Positions 18,821-27,179 of a DNA stretch of 64,000 bases are shown here, piece by piece (position 1 is the stretch's first letter; every line of letters begins with the position of its first letter). The translations under genes were made by a program, and so were the position numbers. The stretch is taken from the NCBI RefSeq assembly GCF_012641395.1, contig NZ_JABAIH010000015.1, positions 50,915-114,914 on the forward strand. The letters are read 5' to 3'. Origin of the DNA: Rhizobium sp. P32RR-XVIII (GTDB lineage Bacteria; Pseudomonadota; Alphaproteobacteria; Rhizobiales; Rhizobiaceae). The notes beneath the pieces are model-generated. The model searched no databases, had not been told where the DNA came from, and was given only the letters and a program-made list of their open reading frames with translations.

Positions 18821-18836
18821 TTTTGTTGCAACAAAA
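18821..18836. promoter_or_regulatory. Perfect 16-bp palindrome, operator candidate
   Basis: TTTTGTTGCAACAAAA is a perfect inverted repeat 32 bases upstream of the GntR gene start and between it and the divergent ABC transporter operon. It matches the site at 18031-18046 in 15 of 16 positions, so autoregulation and control of the transporter are likely. Confidence 0.65.
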
Positions 18837-19001
18837 CGAACATTGCAGCAATATTACGTCTTAATGTGACAGCATAACGAGATTGTGAACGTTCGCAACG
18901 CCGCATGTGCGCTGCCCTTGCACTGCCCACAGGCGCCGCCTGGCCACCCGTATCAAAGGATGGCTGCGATGCATGCGAATGCTTCACAAGGAGGAGATAA
19001 T

Positions 19002-20099
19002 TTGATCGGTGCTCCCGTCCATATCATCAACGCATGCAAGCAGTACGGCGCCTTCAGCGCCGTCACGGATGTGTCCCTGGAGGTGGCGGCGGGCGAGTTC
19101 GTCTCCATCCTGGGGCCATCTGGCTCGGGCAAGACATCACTCCTGACGATGATCGCCGGCTTTGAGCTGCCGAGCGCCGGACAGATCGTCATCGGCGGGC
19201 GCGACGTCACCCGACTTGCGCCGAACCACCGCAACATCGGCATGGTCTTCCAGCGCTATGCGCTCTTCCCGCACATGACGATCGCGGAAAATGTCGCCTT
19301 CCCGCTGAAGATGCGGAAGGTCGCACGGGCCGAGCGCGATCGCCGGGTTGCCGAAACTCTCGATCTGGTCCAGCTCGCGACCCTCGCGAGCCGATATCCG
19401 CATCAGTTGTCCGGCGGGCAGCAGCAGCGTGTCGCGCTTGCCCGCGCCATTGTCTTCGAGCCGCCGGTGCTCTTGATGGACGAGCCGCTCGGTGCGCTCG
19501 ACAAGAAGCTGCGCGAGGCGTTGCAGCTCGAGATCAAGCAGCTGCAGAAGCGGCTGGGCGCCACCGTGATCTATGTCACTCACGACCAGGAAGAGGCGCT
19601 GACGATGTCGGATCGCGTTGCCGTCATGGCAGGCGGTCAGATCGTCCAGGCGGGAAGCCCATCTGCGCTCTACGGTCGGCCGCAAACGCCGTTCGTCGCC
19701 GATTTCATCGGGCGGATGAGCTTCGCCGAGGCGATCTATCTCGGGATTTGTGATGGCGCGCATGTGGTTCGGCTTGGTGAGTCAGTCGTTTTGCAGGCTG
19801 CCGATGTCGGAGAGCCGCTGAGCCCGGGCGCGCGTCTCAGGATTGCCATGCGTCCGGAACGGCTGGTGCTCGCGGAGCACGGAAAAGGCGGGCGGAATTC
19901 CATTCCCGGCACCCTGGAGGCGAGCGTCTTTGCCGGTGCCTTCGACCTGCATCTGGTGCGCGCCGAAACCGACGGCAATCCGCTTCTGCAGGTCCAGATG
20001 CCGGCCGAGACGGGCCGGGGCGCCTTTGCAGCCGGCATGCGGGTGGACGTTGTTGCCGATCCGCAGAACCTGCACGTCTTCGAACTGGCGGGAGCGTGA
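19002..20099 (+). CDS. ABC transporter ATP-binding protein (PotA-type)
   Basis: A 365-residue ATPase of spermidine/putrescine-type importers: Walker A GPSGSGKTS, Q-loop VFQRYALFPHMTIAENVAFPL, signature LSGGQQQRVALARAIVFEPPVLLMDEPLGALD, H-loop VIYVTHDQEEALTMSD, then a C-terminal TOBE domain (about 280-365). A strong AAGGAGGAG at 18988-18996 lies eight bases before the TTG at 19002, so I take TTG as the start; ATG at 18969 is the alternative and would add 11 residues. It is first in a four-gene operon divergent from the GntR regulator. Confidence 0.88.
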   Translation: MIGAPVHIINACKQYGAFSAVTDVSLEVAAGEFVSILGPSGSGKTSLLTMIAGFELPSAGQIVIGGRDVTRLAPNHRNIGMVFQRYALFPHMTIAENVAFPLKMRKVARAERDRRVAETLDLVQLATLASRYPHQLSGGQQQRVALARAIVFEPPVLLMDEPLGALDKKLREALQLEIKQLQKRLGATVIYVTHDQEEALTMSDRVAVMAGGQIVQAGSPSALYGRPQTPFVADFIGRMSFAEAIYLGICDGAHVVRLGESVVLQAADVGEPLSPGARLRIAMRPERLVLAEHGKGGRNSIPGTLEASVFAGAFDLHLVRAETDGNPLLQVQMPAETGRGAFAAGMRVDVVADPQNLHVFELAGA

Positions 20100-21007
20100 G
20101 CATGGACATGCCGGTTCCACGAAAGGTCGTGCGCCCCCGACGGTTAAAGGCGCGCCGCGTGACGCCGGCGGGGCGCTACGGACCAGCCCTGTCGGTTGTG
20201 CTGATCCTGCCGCTGCTTTGCCTGTTCGCGCTCGGCTTCCTTTACCCGATCGCAAGGCTCGTGCTCATCAGCTTCGGCGACGGCGCGCCCAATTTCGATC
20301 AGTACCGGCGCGTCTTCGAGACGCCGCTCTATCTTGGGGTTCTGCTACGCACGATCAGTGCCGCGGCGATGGTGACGGTCTTCAGCCTCATTCTCGGCTA
20401 TCCGGTGGCGATCGCGATGGCGCGCGCAAAGGGACGGATTGCCCTTGTCATCGCCGCTGCGGTCCTCATTCCGCTCTGGACCTCGGTCCTCGTGCGCTCC
20501 TATGCCTGGATCGTGCTCCTGCAGAGAAGCGGCCTCGTCAACGCGCTCCTCACCGAGAGCGGTTTGGTCGCCTCGCCGCTGAAGCTGCTCTACACGGACG
20601 GCGCGGTGATCCTGGCGATGACCCATGTGCTGATGCCCTTCATGATCCTTCCGATCGCCAATGCACTGCGCTCGATCCCGCCCGACTATGCGAGGGCGGC
20701 CCGCAGCCTTGGCGCCGGCCCGGCCACGTGCTTCCTGCGCGTCACGCTGCCGCTATCGCTTCCCGGCGTGTTCGCCGGAAGCGTCATGTGCTTCATCCTG
20801 GCGATCGGCTTCTACATCACCCCTGCCCTGGTCGGCGGGCCGGAGGCGATGACCATGGCGACACTGATCGCCCAGCAGACCACTGTCGTCCTCGACTGGC
20901 CGTTTGCGGCCGCCCTATCGAGCGTGCTTCTCCTCGTCACGCTTTTGGCCGTGGCCATCTTCCGCCGTGCGCTTTCGATCAGCAAAGGATTGAGCAGTGT
21001 CGCCTGA
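20096..21007 (+). CDS. ABC transporter permease (PotB-type)
   Basis: A 303-residue membrane protein with six predicted segments, first near residues 30-55 (LSVVLILPLLCLFALGFLYP). The EAA loop is recognisable in IPPDYARAARSLGAGPATCFLRVTLPLSLPGV. It uses a GTG start that overlaps the ATPase stop (GTGA). An ATG two codons later is the alternative. It forms the channel together with the next permease. Confidence 0.9.
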   Translation: MSMDMPVPRKVVRPRRLKARRVTPAGRYGPALSVVLILPLLCLFALGFLYPIARLVLISFGDGAPNFDQYRRVFETPLYLGVLLRTISAAAMVTVFSLILGYPVAIAMARAKGRIALVIAAAVLIPLWTSVLVRSYAWIVLLQRSGLVNALLTESGLVASPLKLLYTDGAVILAMTHVLMPFMILPIANALRSIPPDYARAARSLGAGPATCFLRVTLPLSLPGVFAGSVMCFILAIGFYITPALVGGPEAMTMATLIAQQTTVVLDWPFAAALSSVLLLVTLLAVAIFRRALSISKGLSSVA

Positions 21008-21827
21008 TTTTCCAGTCACCTCTTCGAGCCCGACCCATCCTTTGTTGCGCGCCGCTGGTCGGCTTGCAGCCGGCCTTGGAACCGGCAGCATCCTGTTCTT
21101 CCTGCTGTTGCCGACGCTTCTCGTGATCCCGATGTCGCTCAACGCAACAGCCTACATCCAGCTGCCGCCGAGCGGCCTGACGCTCAAGTGGTATCTCGAC
21201 TATCTGTCGGATCCGGACTGGCAGGCCGCGACGATCTTCAGTCTGAAGATCGCGCTCTCGACGACAGCCCTCGCGACGACCGTAGGGACACTTGCGTCGC
21301 TTGCGATCGTGCGGGGCGTGCTTCCCGGCCGTGGCGCGATCCAGGCACTCGCAATGGCGCCGATGATCGTCCCGCATGTCGTCTTCGGCGTTGCGCTCTA
21401 CCTGGTCTTCTCACCCATCGGACTGACGGGCAATTTCGCGGGCTTCCTGATCGCCCATAGCGTGCTGTCGATCCCTTACGTAGTGATCACGGTCGGCGCG
21501 GCCCTGGAGCGGTTCGACCCGTCACTGGAGCTGGCGGCGCTGAGTTGCGGAGCCTCGCGCACCCGGGCGCTGCTCAGCGTCGTCTTTCCCGTCATTGCCC
21601 CCGCAATCGCTGCGGCCGCGGTCTTCGCCTTCCTTGCTTCGTTCGACGAGGCGACGGTCGCCTTCTTCATTTCGGACACCGGCGGCAAGACGATCAGCCG
21701 CAAGATGTTCGAAGACATCGATTTCAACCTGACCCCTGTGATTGCAGCAGTTTCGACCATGATGGTCGCCATCTCGCTCCTGCTGATGGGATCAGTCGAG
21801 CTCCTGAGAGGCCGCCGGGAGGAGTAG
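20997..21827 (+). CDS. ABC transporter permease (PotC-type)
   Basis: A 276-residue second permease with six hydrophobic segments. The EAA-like loop is SLELAALSCGASRTRALLSVVFPVIAPAIAA, followed by FLASFDEATVAFFISDTGGKTISRKMFEDI, typical of PotC/YdcV-like subunits. It begins with GTG at 20997, overlapping the PotB-type gene by 11 bases. A later start is possible but would cut into the first helix. Confidence 0.88.
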   Translation: MSPDFPVTSSSPTHPLLRAAGRLAAGLGTGSILFFLLLPTLLVIPMSLNATAYIQLPPSGLTLKWYLDYLSDPDWQAATIFSLKIALSTTALATTVGTLASLAIVRGVLPGRGAIQALAMAPMIVPHVVFGVALYLVFSPIGLTGNFAGFLIAHSVLSIPYVVITVGAALERFDPSLELAALSCGASRTRALLSVVFPVIAPAIAAAAVFAFLASFDEATVAFFISDTGGKTISRKMFEDIDFNLTPVIAAVSTMMVAISLLLMGSVELLRGRREE

Positions 21828-21857
21828 GCGGCCATTTTTCATGACGTGAGGAAAGAC

Positions 21858-22919
21858 ATGCATAGATCAATGACATTTCTTGCCGCCTTCTCGATGGCTC
21901 TCAATCTTGCCGTGCTGTTGCCGGAAAGGGCCGCCGCCGAAGAGCAGGTGGTGATTGCGACCACGGGCGGCGCCTATGATGCCGCGCTCAGAAAATACTG
22001 GTTCGATCCTTTCACAGCCGAGACGGGGATCAAGGTCGTCTCTGTCGCCGCGACCAATGCCGAGATGCGGGCAAAGGCGACCGCCATGGTCAAGAGCGGT
22101 AACGTGACCTGGGATCTTTACCCCGACGGCGAGATCCAGGCGGGCTCGGATGCCCATAAGGCGACCTCGGAAGATCTCGGCGGATTCTGCGAGACTTTCA
22201 AGGATCGCTCCGATCTGGTTGGAGACGCCTGTATCGGCGCCGGCGCGCGACTGTTCTCGACAGCGACGCTGATGGTCTACAAGTCCGACGCCTTTTCCGG
22301 CGCAGCACCGGCGACCTGGGCAGACATGTGGGACACGAGGCGCTTTCCGGGAGGACGGGCCTTTCCCAATTTCGATGATCCATGGCGGGTCATGGCTGCT
22401 GCACTGCTTGCCGACGGCGTAGCGAAGGACAAGCTGTTTCCGCTGGATATCGACCGAGCGCTCAAGAAGCTCGAGACCATCCGCGGCGACATTTCCGTCT
22501 GGTGGAAGACAGGCGACCAGAGCGTTCAAGGCTTCCGCAATGGCGACTACTCAATCGGCGAGATCTGGCTGACGCGTGCCAATGCGCTGAAGGAGGAGGG
22601 ACGCGCTGTCGGCTGGTCCAACAAGGCATCCTTTCTGGTCGGCGACCGCCTGACGGTGATCAAGGGCGCCCCGAACCGGGAGAACGCCTTGAAACTCATC
22701 GCCTACTGGCTGGATCGCCCCGAGGCGCAGGCTCGGGTTTGCGAGGAGCTTCTGTGCACACCGCCAAGCAATAAGGCGATCGCGGTCATGTCTCCCGCGG
22801 CGCGCGCGGCGCAACCGAGCGAGGAAGATCTGCGCGATCATATTGTCGTTCCAGATGCTGACTGGATCAACACCAACGCAGCCATGATGCTCGAGCGCTG
22901 GAACGCCTGGATCCGCTAA
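21858..22919 (+). CDS. ABC transporter substrate-binding protein (PotD/spermidine-putrescine type)
   Basis: A 353-residue periplasmic protein (SBP_bac_8 family) with a signal peptide ending near ERAAAEEQ. The body begins VVIATTGGAYDAALRKYWFDPFTAETGIKVV and has WDLYPDGEIQAGS, VYKSDAFSGAAPATWADMWDTRRFPGGRA and a C-terminal WINTNAAMMLERWNAW. These are features of polyamine or amino-acid-derivative binders. GAGGAAAG precedes the ATG at 21858. It ends the importer operon and is followed by a strong hairpin. The ligand is probably the amino compound handled by the aminotransferase operon (inference). Confidence 0.9.
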   Translation: MHRSMTFLAAFSMALNLAVLLPERAAAEEQVVIATTGGAYDAALRKYWFDPFTAETGIKVVSVAATNAEMRAKATAMVKSGNVTWDLYPDGEIQAGSDAHKATSEDLGGFCETFKDRSDLVGDACIGAGARLFSTATLMVYKSDAFSGAAPATWADMWDTRRFPGGRAFPNFDDPWRVMAAALLADGVAKDKLFPLDIDRALKKLETIRGDISVWWKTGDQSVQGFRNGDYSIGEIWLTRANALKEEGRAVGWSNKASFLVGDRLTVIKGAPNRENALKLIAYWLDRPEAQARVCEELLCTPPSNKAIAVMSPAARAAQPSEEDLRDHIVVPDADWINTNAAMMLERWNAWIR

Positions 22920-22931
22920 AGGATAGAATGC

Positions 22932-22957
22932 GCGGCCGGCGTCATATGGCCGGCCGC
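22932..22957 (+). terminator. Hairpin after the PotD-type gene
   Basis: GCGGCCGGC (22932-22940) pairs perfectly with GCCGGCCGC (22949-22957) around the loop GTCATATG, 12 bases after the stop codon. Only a short ATTT follows, so it may be an imperfect intrinsic terminator. Confidence 0.6.
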
Positions 22958-23206
22958 ATTTGCGCACCGCCATTGAGGCTTCGTCCTGCCGCTCATGGGT
23001 ACAGGCGCTCGCAAAACTGGGCTGGTCCGACACGACGGGCGCCAAAGCCTCCCGCCAGTCCACGCACGATATCGATCTTAGCGATGAGCGTCGGCTTTGG
23101 TCGATTGTAGCGGCCGGAAGGCAGAGGACTATGACCACCGCCTGGTGAGGCAGCCGAGTTGATGGGAAGCAAGGATAATGAATCTGGGAGGCCTCGCGTC
23201 AGAGCG

Positions 23207-23323
23207 CTAAAGCATGGGTATCCCAACAATAAGGATCGCGATTAGTCCTGTGATCATGAGCGAGGTTTCAATCAGGAATATTGCCACATGGCGGCCCGTC
23301 ATGTTCGGAAAATTGGATTTCAC
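23207..23323 (-). CDS. Small membrane protein, 38 aa
   Basis: The frame VKSNFPNMTGRHVAIFLIET continues with SLMITGLIAILIVGIPML and ends with TAG. Residues 13-38 form one uninterrupted hydrophobic segment, so this is a single-pass membrane peptide. AAGGAGC lies seven bases before the GTG start. The function is unknown; the ribosome site and clean hydrophobic pattern support a real gene. Candidate roles of such peptides (transporter or kinase modulation) are only a guess. Confidence 0.55.
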   Translation of the reverse strand: MKSNFPNMTGRHVAIFLIETSLMITGLIAILIVGIPML

Positions 23324-23662
23324 GTAAAGCTCCTTCTTGGGTTATTTTTCTAGCAAGCCCACTATAGCACGCGCATCCATAGAATTTTTTTTATTTTTTC
23401 GGCTGACGTATTGAAGAGCGTGGCGGTTGCCTTGTTTAAAACCGTTCGGGGCGCACAGTATTTTTTGTCGGCAGCATTTGAAGCGGGCGCTGCCGTAAAA
23501 GGGCTTAGGCCCTTCGCCCCAATCTAAGGAGGGCGTCATGTCTTCCATCAGCGTCGTCTCATCCTGCTGTGAACGTGTCGGCTCAGCTAATCGGACGCCA
23601 CCGACCGGAACAATGCGAAGCCCTGATTGTTCTCTGATCCCATAGCAGGAGACTGTCCGTCG

Positions 23663-23896
23663 ATGGCGAGGTATTATTTTCACATCCGTACCGGGGATCA
23701 ATTGGTGGAAGACGACGAAGGTGTCGAGTTGCCGAACGTCGCGGCCGTTCAGCAAGAGGCCCGCAACGCTGCCCGCGAGATGATTGCGGAATTAGTCATG
23801 GGCGGCGAGCAGATCGCGGCACAGCGTTTCGAAATCGTCGATGAAAGCGGCGATATCGTCGCGGTTTTGCCGTTCGGCTTCATGGTCCTGGATTGA
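23663..23896 (+). CDS. DUF6894-family small protein
   Basis: A 77-residue protein starting MARYYFHIRTGDQLVEDDEG and continuing VELPNVAAVQQEARNAAREM, ending in AVLPFGFMVLD. The MxRYYFHxxxG..xxDxEG opening and the FxxxDxxGxxVxxxPF ending are the family's signature; it is abundant in rhizobia and of unknown function. The ATG at 23663 matches the family start. Confidence 0.8.
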   Translation: MARYYFHIRTGDQLVEDDEGVELPNVAAVQQEARNAAREMIAELVMGGEQIAAQRFEIVDESGDIVAVLPFGFMVLD

Positions 23897-24035
23897 CTCC
23901 AGCAAATGAGCCGCGCCGAGAAATGGCGGCCAGGCGCCGGAACATCGATAGAGCCAGGCCGTTTATTATTTAGGATCGTGTGGCAGGCTGATTGTTTTGC
24001 CCCTTCCTTGCCCTTGGAAGGCCGCGCGATCCTCT

Positions 24036-24070
24036 GGATTAGACTGTCCCGTTTCGGCGGGCTTTTTGAT
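24036..24070 (+). terminator. Intrinsic terminator
   Basis: CCCG-TTTCGG-CGGG type hairpin (GTCCCGTTTCGGCGGGC) followed by TTTTTGATCT at about 24063-24072. It could close a short transcript downstream of the DUF6894 gene or an unannotated RNA. Confidence 0.5.
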
Positions 24071-24112
24071 CTCTATCAGACTGGGACCGCAGGTCCGTTC
24101 GCCCGTTACTTA

Positions 24113-24217
24113 GGTGGATTGCGCATGTGCACGGCCCTGCAAGCGCATCCGGCCAGCAATCCTGGCGACCTGACCCCGCACCACTACCCTCTCAAAGACG
24201 CGGGGTCTCTTTTTGCC
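24113..24217 (+). ncRNA. Candidate small RNA, repeat copy 1
   Basis: A block of about 105 bases repeated at 24814-24917. It contains the shared core GCAAGCGCATCCGGCCAGCA, a small hairpin GCCAG-CAATC-CTGGC, and then a terminator: ACCCCGC near 24173-24179 pairs with GCGGGGT at 24200-24206 and is followed by CTCTTTTT. No protein frame is shared. Conservation of hairpin and terminator with divergence in the linker suggests an RNA, not yet a known family to me. Confidence 0.45.
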
Positions 24218-24450
24218 GGTATGCTAGCGCACTGGACACCTTACAAAATAGCGCTCGCTTCAGCATTGGCTTTTCTGCCTGCTTGGCTGTTGAGATGGTT
24301 AGGTCCCGAAGACTTGCCGTCGCCCGACAACGTACCAGTGCCTTCGAGCTGGTTCGTCGCCGGTTCCGCTGCTACTCGCTGTTAACGTAATGCCAATTCA
24401 TCATTGACGAGCAGCCTTTTCTGCCTACCTCATTATCGACGCTGATGCGC

Positions 24451-24480
24451 CAACCCACAGCAACCTACAGCAACCTACAG
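24451..24480. repeat. Three tandem 10-bp repeats
   Basis: CAACCCACAG, CAACCTACAG and CAACCTACAG follow one another without gap. It is a short tandem array with no evident coding or regulatory context, possibly an iteron-like or slippage product. Confidence 0.6.
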
Positions 24481-24813
24481 CGCCTCGCCGCGGCAACCCT
24501 TTCCCGGTCTAAATAGCCGGTGCCGTGGTCTGCGACAGGGTTCGCCTACTTTGCAACACAGACGAGCCCTGTTCGTACGCCGGCATCACTTCACCGCGCT
24601 GTTCGACGCTCTCGAAAATCGCACGCTCATGCAGCGCGACTTTGGGAAGCTCCAAGCCGTTAATGGCCCATGGGATCTCTCCACCCCTACGAAGTCCAAT
24701 GCGGCAAGGGCTCGTCATTTTTGAACATTTTGCGCGAGCCTTGGTCGTACCGTCCTAAACACCGGCATGCCTTGATCGAACTGGAACTCAGCGCCCGCTC
24801 GACTCGTTGATTC

Positions 24814-24917
24814 GATGGATTGCGCACATTGCCTCTCTTGCAAGCGCATCCGGCCAGCAATGCTGGCGACCTGACCCCTCATCCACTCTCCACAGGCAGG
24901 CGGGGTTCTTTTTGTCC
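24814..24917 (+). ncRNA. Candidate small RNA, repeat copy 2
   Basis: Second copy of the element at 24113-24217. It keeps GATGGATTGCGCA, the 22-base core beginning at 24840 and the hairpin GCCAG-CAATG-CTGGC (one base changed in the loop). It also keeps a terminator made of ACCCC and GGGGT followed by TCTTTTTG. The linker between hairpin and terminator differs, as expected for an RNA under structural constraint. Confidence 0.45.
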
Positions 24918-25050
24918 GTACGGTATCGAACGGGAACGCTCCCTGATGCTGATCGTTGATTGGGATGGCCGCGCGGTAGTCTTCCTTACCTCAGTCGCCA
25001 GCCGACTAGCCTTCGGCTGGTGCCGCGTGGTCACCTTTTCCCCGTAGCCT

Positions 25051-25073
25051 GCCCCGCTTCGGCGGGGCTTTCT
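25051..25073 (+). terminator. Strong intrinsic terminator
   Basis: GCCCCGC (25051-25057), loop TTCG, GCGGGGC (25062-25068), then TTTCTTT. A textbook UUCG-capped terminator with no recognisable gene upstream, so an unannotated RNA or decayed gene may precede it. Confidence 0.7.
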
Positions 25074-25430
25074 TTGGGAACATTACCGAACCAGACTTGT
25101 TGGAACAGTGATCGGGCGGCGAACTTCCTGTTCACATGATGACACCCTTCATCATGATGTCGTCCGGTTCCACGTGCCGTAGGACTTTCGTAGGTTCACT
25201 ACGGCATGAAGGACGACGGGGGTTCGGTTCGTGAGTCGAGCCCTCGTCGTACAGACTATCTCCCGATGACGGCCGAGCCAGTCCGGCGAATGGCGTCCGC
25301 AATAGCGGTGATGCTCTGTCGCGCACATGCGCACCAAAGAACGAAAGGGGATCGTCCCCTGCCATTCGTCGAACGGCGCCGGCTTGGGAATGCGCCACCC
25401 AAGCATGAAGCTGGGATCGAGGGTATTTCG

Positions 25431-25565
25431 TCATAGGCCCCGCTGCGTCACGCCCTTCATCGTTGCGCCGCCGGGGTTCTGCGGATTGTTGGAGTAACCG
25501 CCTTCGTTCACCAGCACCTTGGCGAGAGAACGTGGGAATTCTTTTGCAGGGTCGATGACCTGCAT
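25431..25565 (-). pseudogene. Phage-type peptidoglycan hydrolase (GH108) remnant
   Basis: The frame reads MQVIDPAKEFPRSLAKVLVN then EGGYSNNPQNPGGATMKGVTQRGL before a stop. This is the N-terminus of glycoside hydrolase family 108 endolysins, with the catalytic Glu in NEGGYSNNPxDPGGATxxGVTQ. A +1 shift would continue AYDEIPS as in intact members. The rest of the enzyme (about 120 residues) is not recognisable in the sequence down to 25130. GGAG precedes the ATG. Confidence 0.65.
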
Positions 25566-25699
25566 TGTTGAGCTCCAGATTGTGTTGGGTTAGGGGAAAG
25601 GCGGTCGCGAAGGGTGCCTGCTCATCCTGATATCTTGCGATAACCGGGCAGATTGCCGCCTGATATAGATAGTAGGTCTTGGCACCTCACGGACGTTAG

Positions 25700-25752
25700 A
25701 GAGCGGCCGCAAGGGGTGAGTGGTTAAGCTGCGGCCCGCTCTTTCTTAATTT
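25700..25752 (+). terminator. Long hairpin with T-rich tail
   Basis: AGAGCGGCCGCA (25699-25712) pairs with TGCGGCCCGCTCT (25730-25742), with one bulged base, followed by TTCTTAATTTTT. A strong bidirectional-looking terminator just before the small ORF at 25767. Confidence 0.6.
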
Positions 25753-25766
25753 TTCGAGGTGCGCGA

Positions 25767-25886
25767 ATGTTCTGGGATTTCTTCACGCTTGCTTTGATCT
25801 TCACTATGCTGCTCGTCGGTCGCGAAGCGCGGACAGTGCTTGCGAAGGCGCGACTATCAAACTGGCGCAGCTTCACACTCCGCTGA
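25767..25886 (+). CDS. Small membrane protein, 39 aa
   Basis: The frame MFWDFFTLALIFTMLLVGRE is followed by ARTVLAKARLSNWRSFTLR. Residues 5-18 are hydrophobic and the rest is basic, giving an N-out/C-in type single-pass peptide. GAGGTG lies eight bases before the ATG. No family recognised. Confidence 0.45.
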   Translation: MFWDFFTLALIFTMLLVGREARTVLAKARLSNWRSFTLR

Positions 25887-26188
25887 TCGTCTCGGTTCGA
25901 AATGTGCCCAGTGGATCTTAAACGGCGGTTATCACCCTACTGGTTCATTTCGATGGTCGAATCAGCAGATCCCGATCTACGTCCTCGGGCCGCACGTCCT
26001 CCTGCAGCAAAAGGAGACCCGGCAAGGCCCAGACCCGATGCTGGGTCTCTCCCCGTCACGGCCAGATTATCTCCGGCCACGCGGCAACGAATGTTTTTAA
26101 TCGCCAGCTGCGGAGTTCCCCCCGCCTCCCAAGGATTCTGAAAACTTGTCACGGCGCCCTATTTCACTCTCAAGCAAGGGAGGCTCCG

Positions 26189-26407
26189 ATGAGATTTTAC
26201 GTTTATGCCATTCATACGGACGAGACGCGAAACCGTCTGCACGATGTCTTTGACAATAGCGCTGACGCCGAGGCGCTTGAGAAGCACATGCAGGAGAAAA
26301 TTCAACCCGGTGACAACTACTTCGTTACGATGTTCCCTGCTGAGAACGTCGATGAAGCCAGGGCCAAGGCGGACGAGATGCGCCCACTGCCTCAGCTGAA
26401 TAGTTGA
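26189..26407 (+). CDS. Small hypothetical protein, 72 aa
   Basis: MRFYVYAIHTDETRNRLHDV opens a soluble acidic protein with an amphipathic stretch NSADAEALEKHMQEKIQPGDN. AAGGGAGGC is well placed before the ATG. It looks like a compact alpha/beta fold (two strands, one helix) and is not recognised. It is flanked by other short stress-type genes. Confidence 0.6.
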   Translation: MRFYVYAIHTDETRNRLHDVFDNSADAEALEKHMQEKIQPGDNYFVTMFPAENVDEARAKADEMRPLPQLNS

Positions 26408-26444
26408 TTTTCTACAGCTTCGCGATCGACGTCGATGTCGATAG

Positions 26445-26768
26445 TCAGCGACTGATGCCATACTCTTGGGCCATCTTGGCCTGAAGCGCGCACTGGGCTT
26501 TCTTCTCTTTTTCAATCATCGAATTGATCACCCGCGCCTGCATGCCTTGGGCATTGGTGAACTGCATTCTCGACGTTGCGTCGAGGTCGGCTATCTTGGC
26601 CATGAACGCGGTAAGCTTCTCATCGTCAAGCTTATAACCGCAGGCATCAGCACCGCCGATGACCTGTGCTGCTCGGTTGGCGAAGACGAAATCATCTGTG
26701 TTCAGCGTTTGAGCCGATGCGCTTCCGGCGAGGAGTGCAACATAGATGACGCTCAAATGCACACGCAT
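26445..26768 (-). CDS. Secreted small hypothetical protein, 107 aa
   Basis: A signal peptide (MRVHLSVIYVALLAGSASAQ) is followed by a mature helical domain with two cysteines (DACGYKLDDEKLTAFMAKI and KKAQCALQAKMAQEYG), which could form one disulfide in the periplasm. GGAGG is nine bases upstream of the ATG. Small alphaproteobacterial proteins of this layout are common but uncharacterised. Confidence 0.65.
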   Translation of the reverse strand: MRVHLSVIYVALLAGSASAQTLNTDDFVFANRAAQVIGGADACGYKLDDEKLTAFMAKIADLDATSRMQFTNAQGMQARVINSMIEKEKKAQCALQAKMAQEYGISR

Positions 26769-26921
26769 GGCGAATCCTCCGTGAGGATTGCAACGTGACC
26801 CGCCTCAACCGGGTTTCATCATGATCGTTGGTTGGCTGATCGCCATTCTTGGAAGAGCGAGGCCGATTTCGGCCACGGTGTTCCCGGACGGGCTGGTGCC
26901 GTGGTTAGCGTGGGCGATTCC

Positions 26922-27179
26922 TCAACCTCCCCGCTCCGACGGTGCAGGAGAGTCTGGCGCGTTATGATCATCGCGCATTGCAAGCATCGCAAGTAAAGCG
27001 TCGCGCTCTGGACCGAAGGGGCGCGTATTCAGAAACACCTCAACAGCAGATATCGTCTCATGCCCTCCGGAGGAGGGGTTACCGCGGTGGAGGACGAAAT
27101 CCTCCTTGGTGACATCGTCAGTACCTAAGAACCAGCGATCACCATTCGAGCTAGCTGCAAAATGCATGAGACAGGTCAT
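26922..27179 (-). CDS. Small hypothetical protein, 85 aa
   Basis: MTCLMHFAASSNGDRWFLGT opens a soluble protein with FVLHRGNPSSGGHETISAVE and VFLNTRPFGPERDALLAMLA. AAGGAGAGCGAT stands in front of the ATG, an excellent ribosome site. No family recognised. Confidence 0.6.
   Translation of the reverse strand: MTCLMHFAASSNGDRWFLGTDDVTKEDFVLHRGNPSSGGHETISAVEVFLNTRPFGPERDALLAMLAMRDDHNAPDSPAPSERGG

Noticed and set aside
19843..21126. 427-codon plus-strand frame across the PotA-PotB border
   Set aside because: Out of frame with both permease and ATPase, composition rich in Arg/Pro/His; shadow frame.
24451..24480. Three tandem decamers as CRISPR or iterons
   Set aside because: Repeats are contiguous and only 10 bases, so no spacers exist; too few for an iteron array and far from repC.
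25132..25434. 100-codon minus-strand frame after the endolysin remnant
   Set aside because: Not in the endolysin frame and shows none of the family's later motifs.
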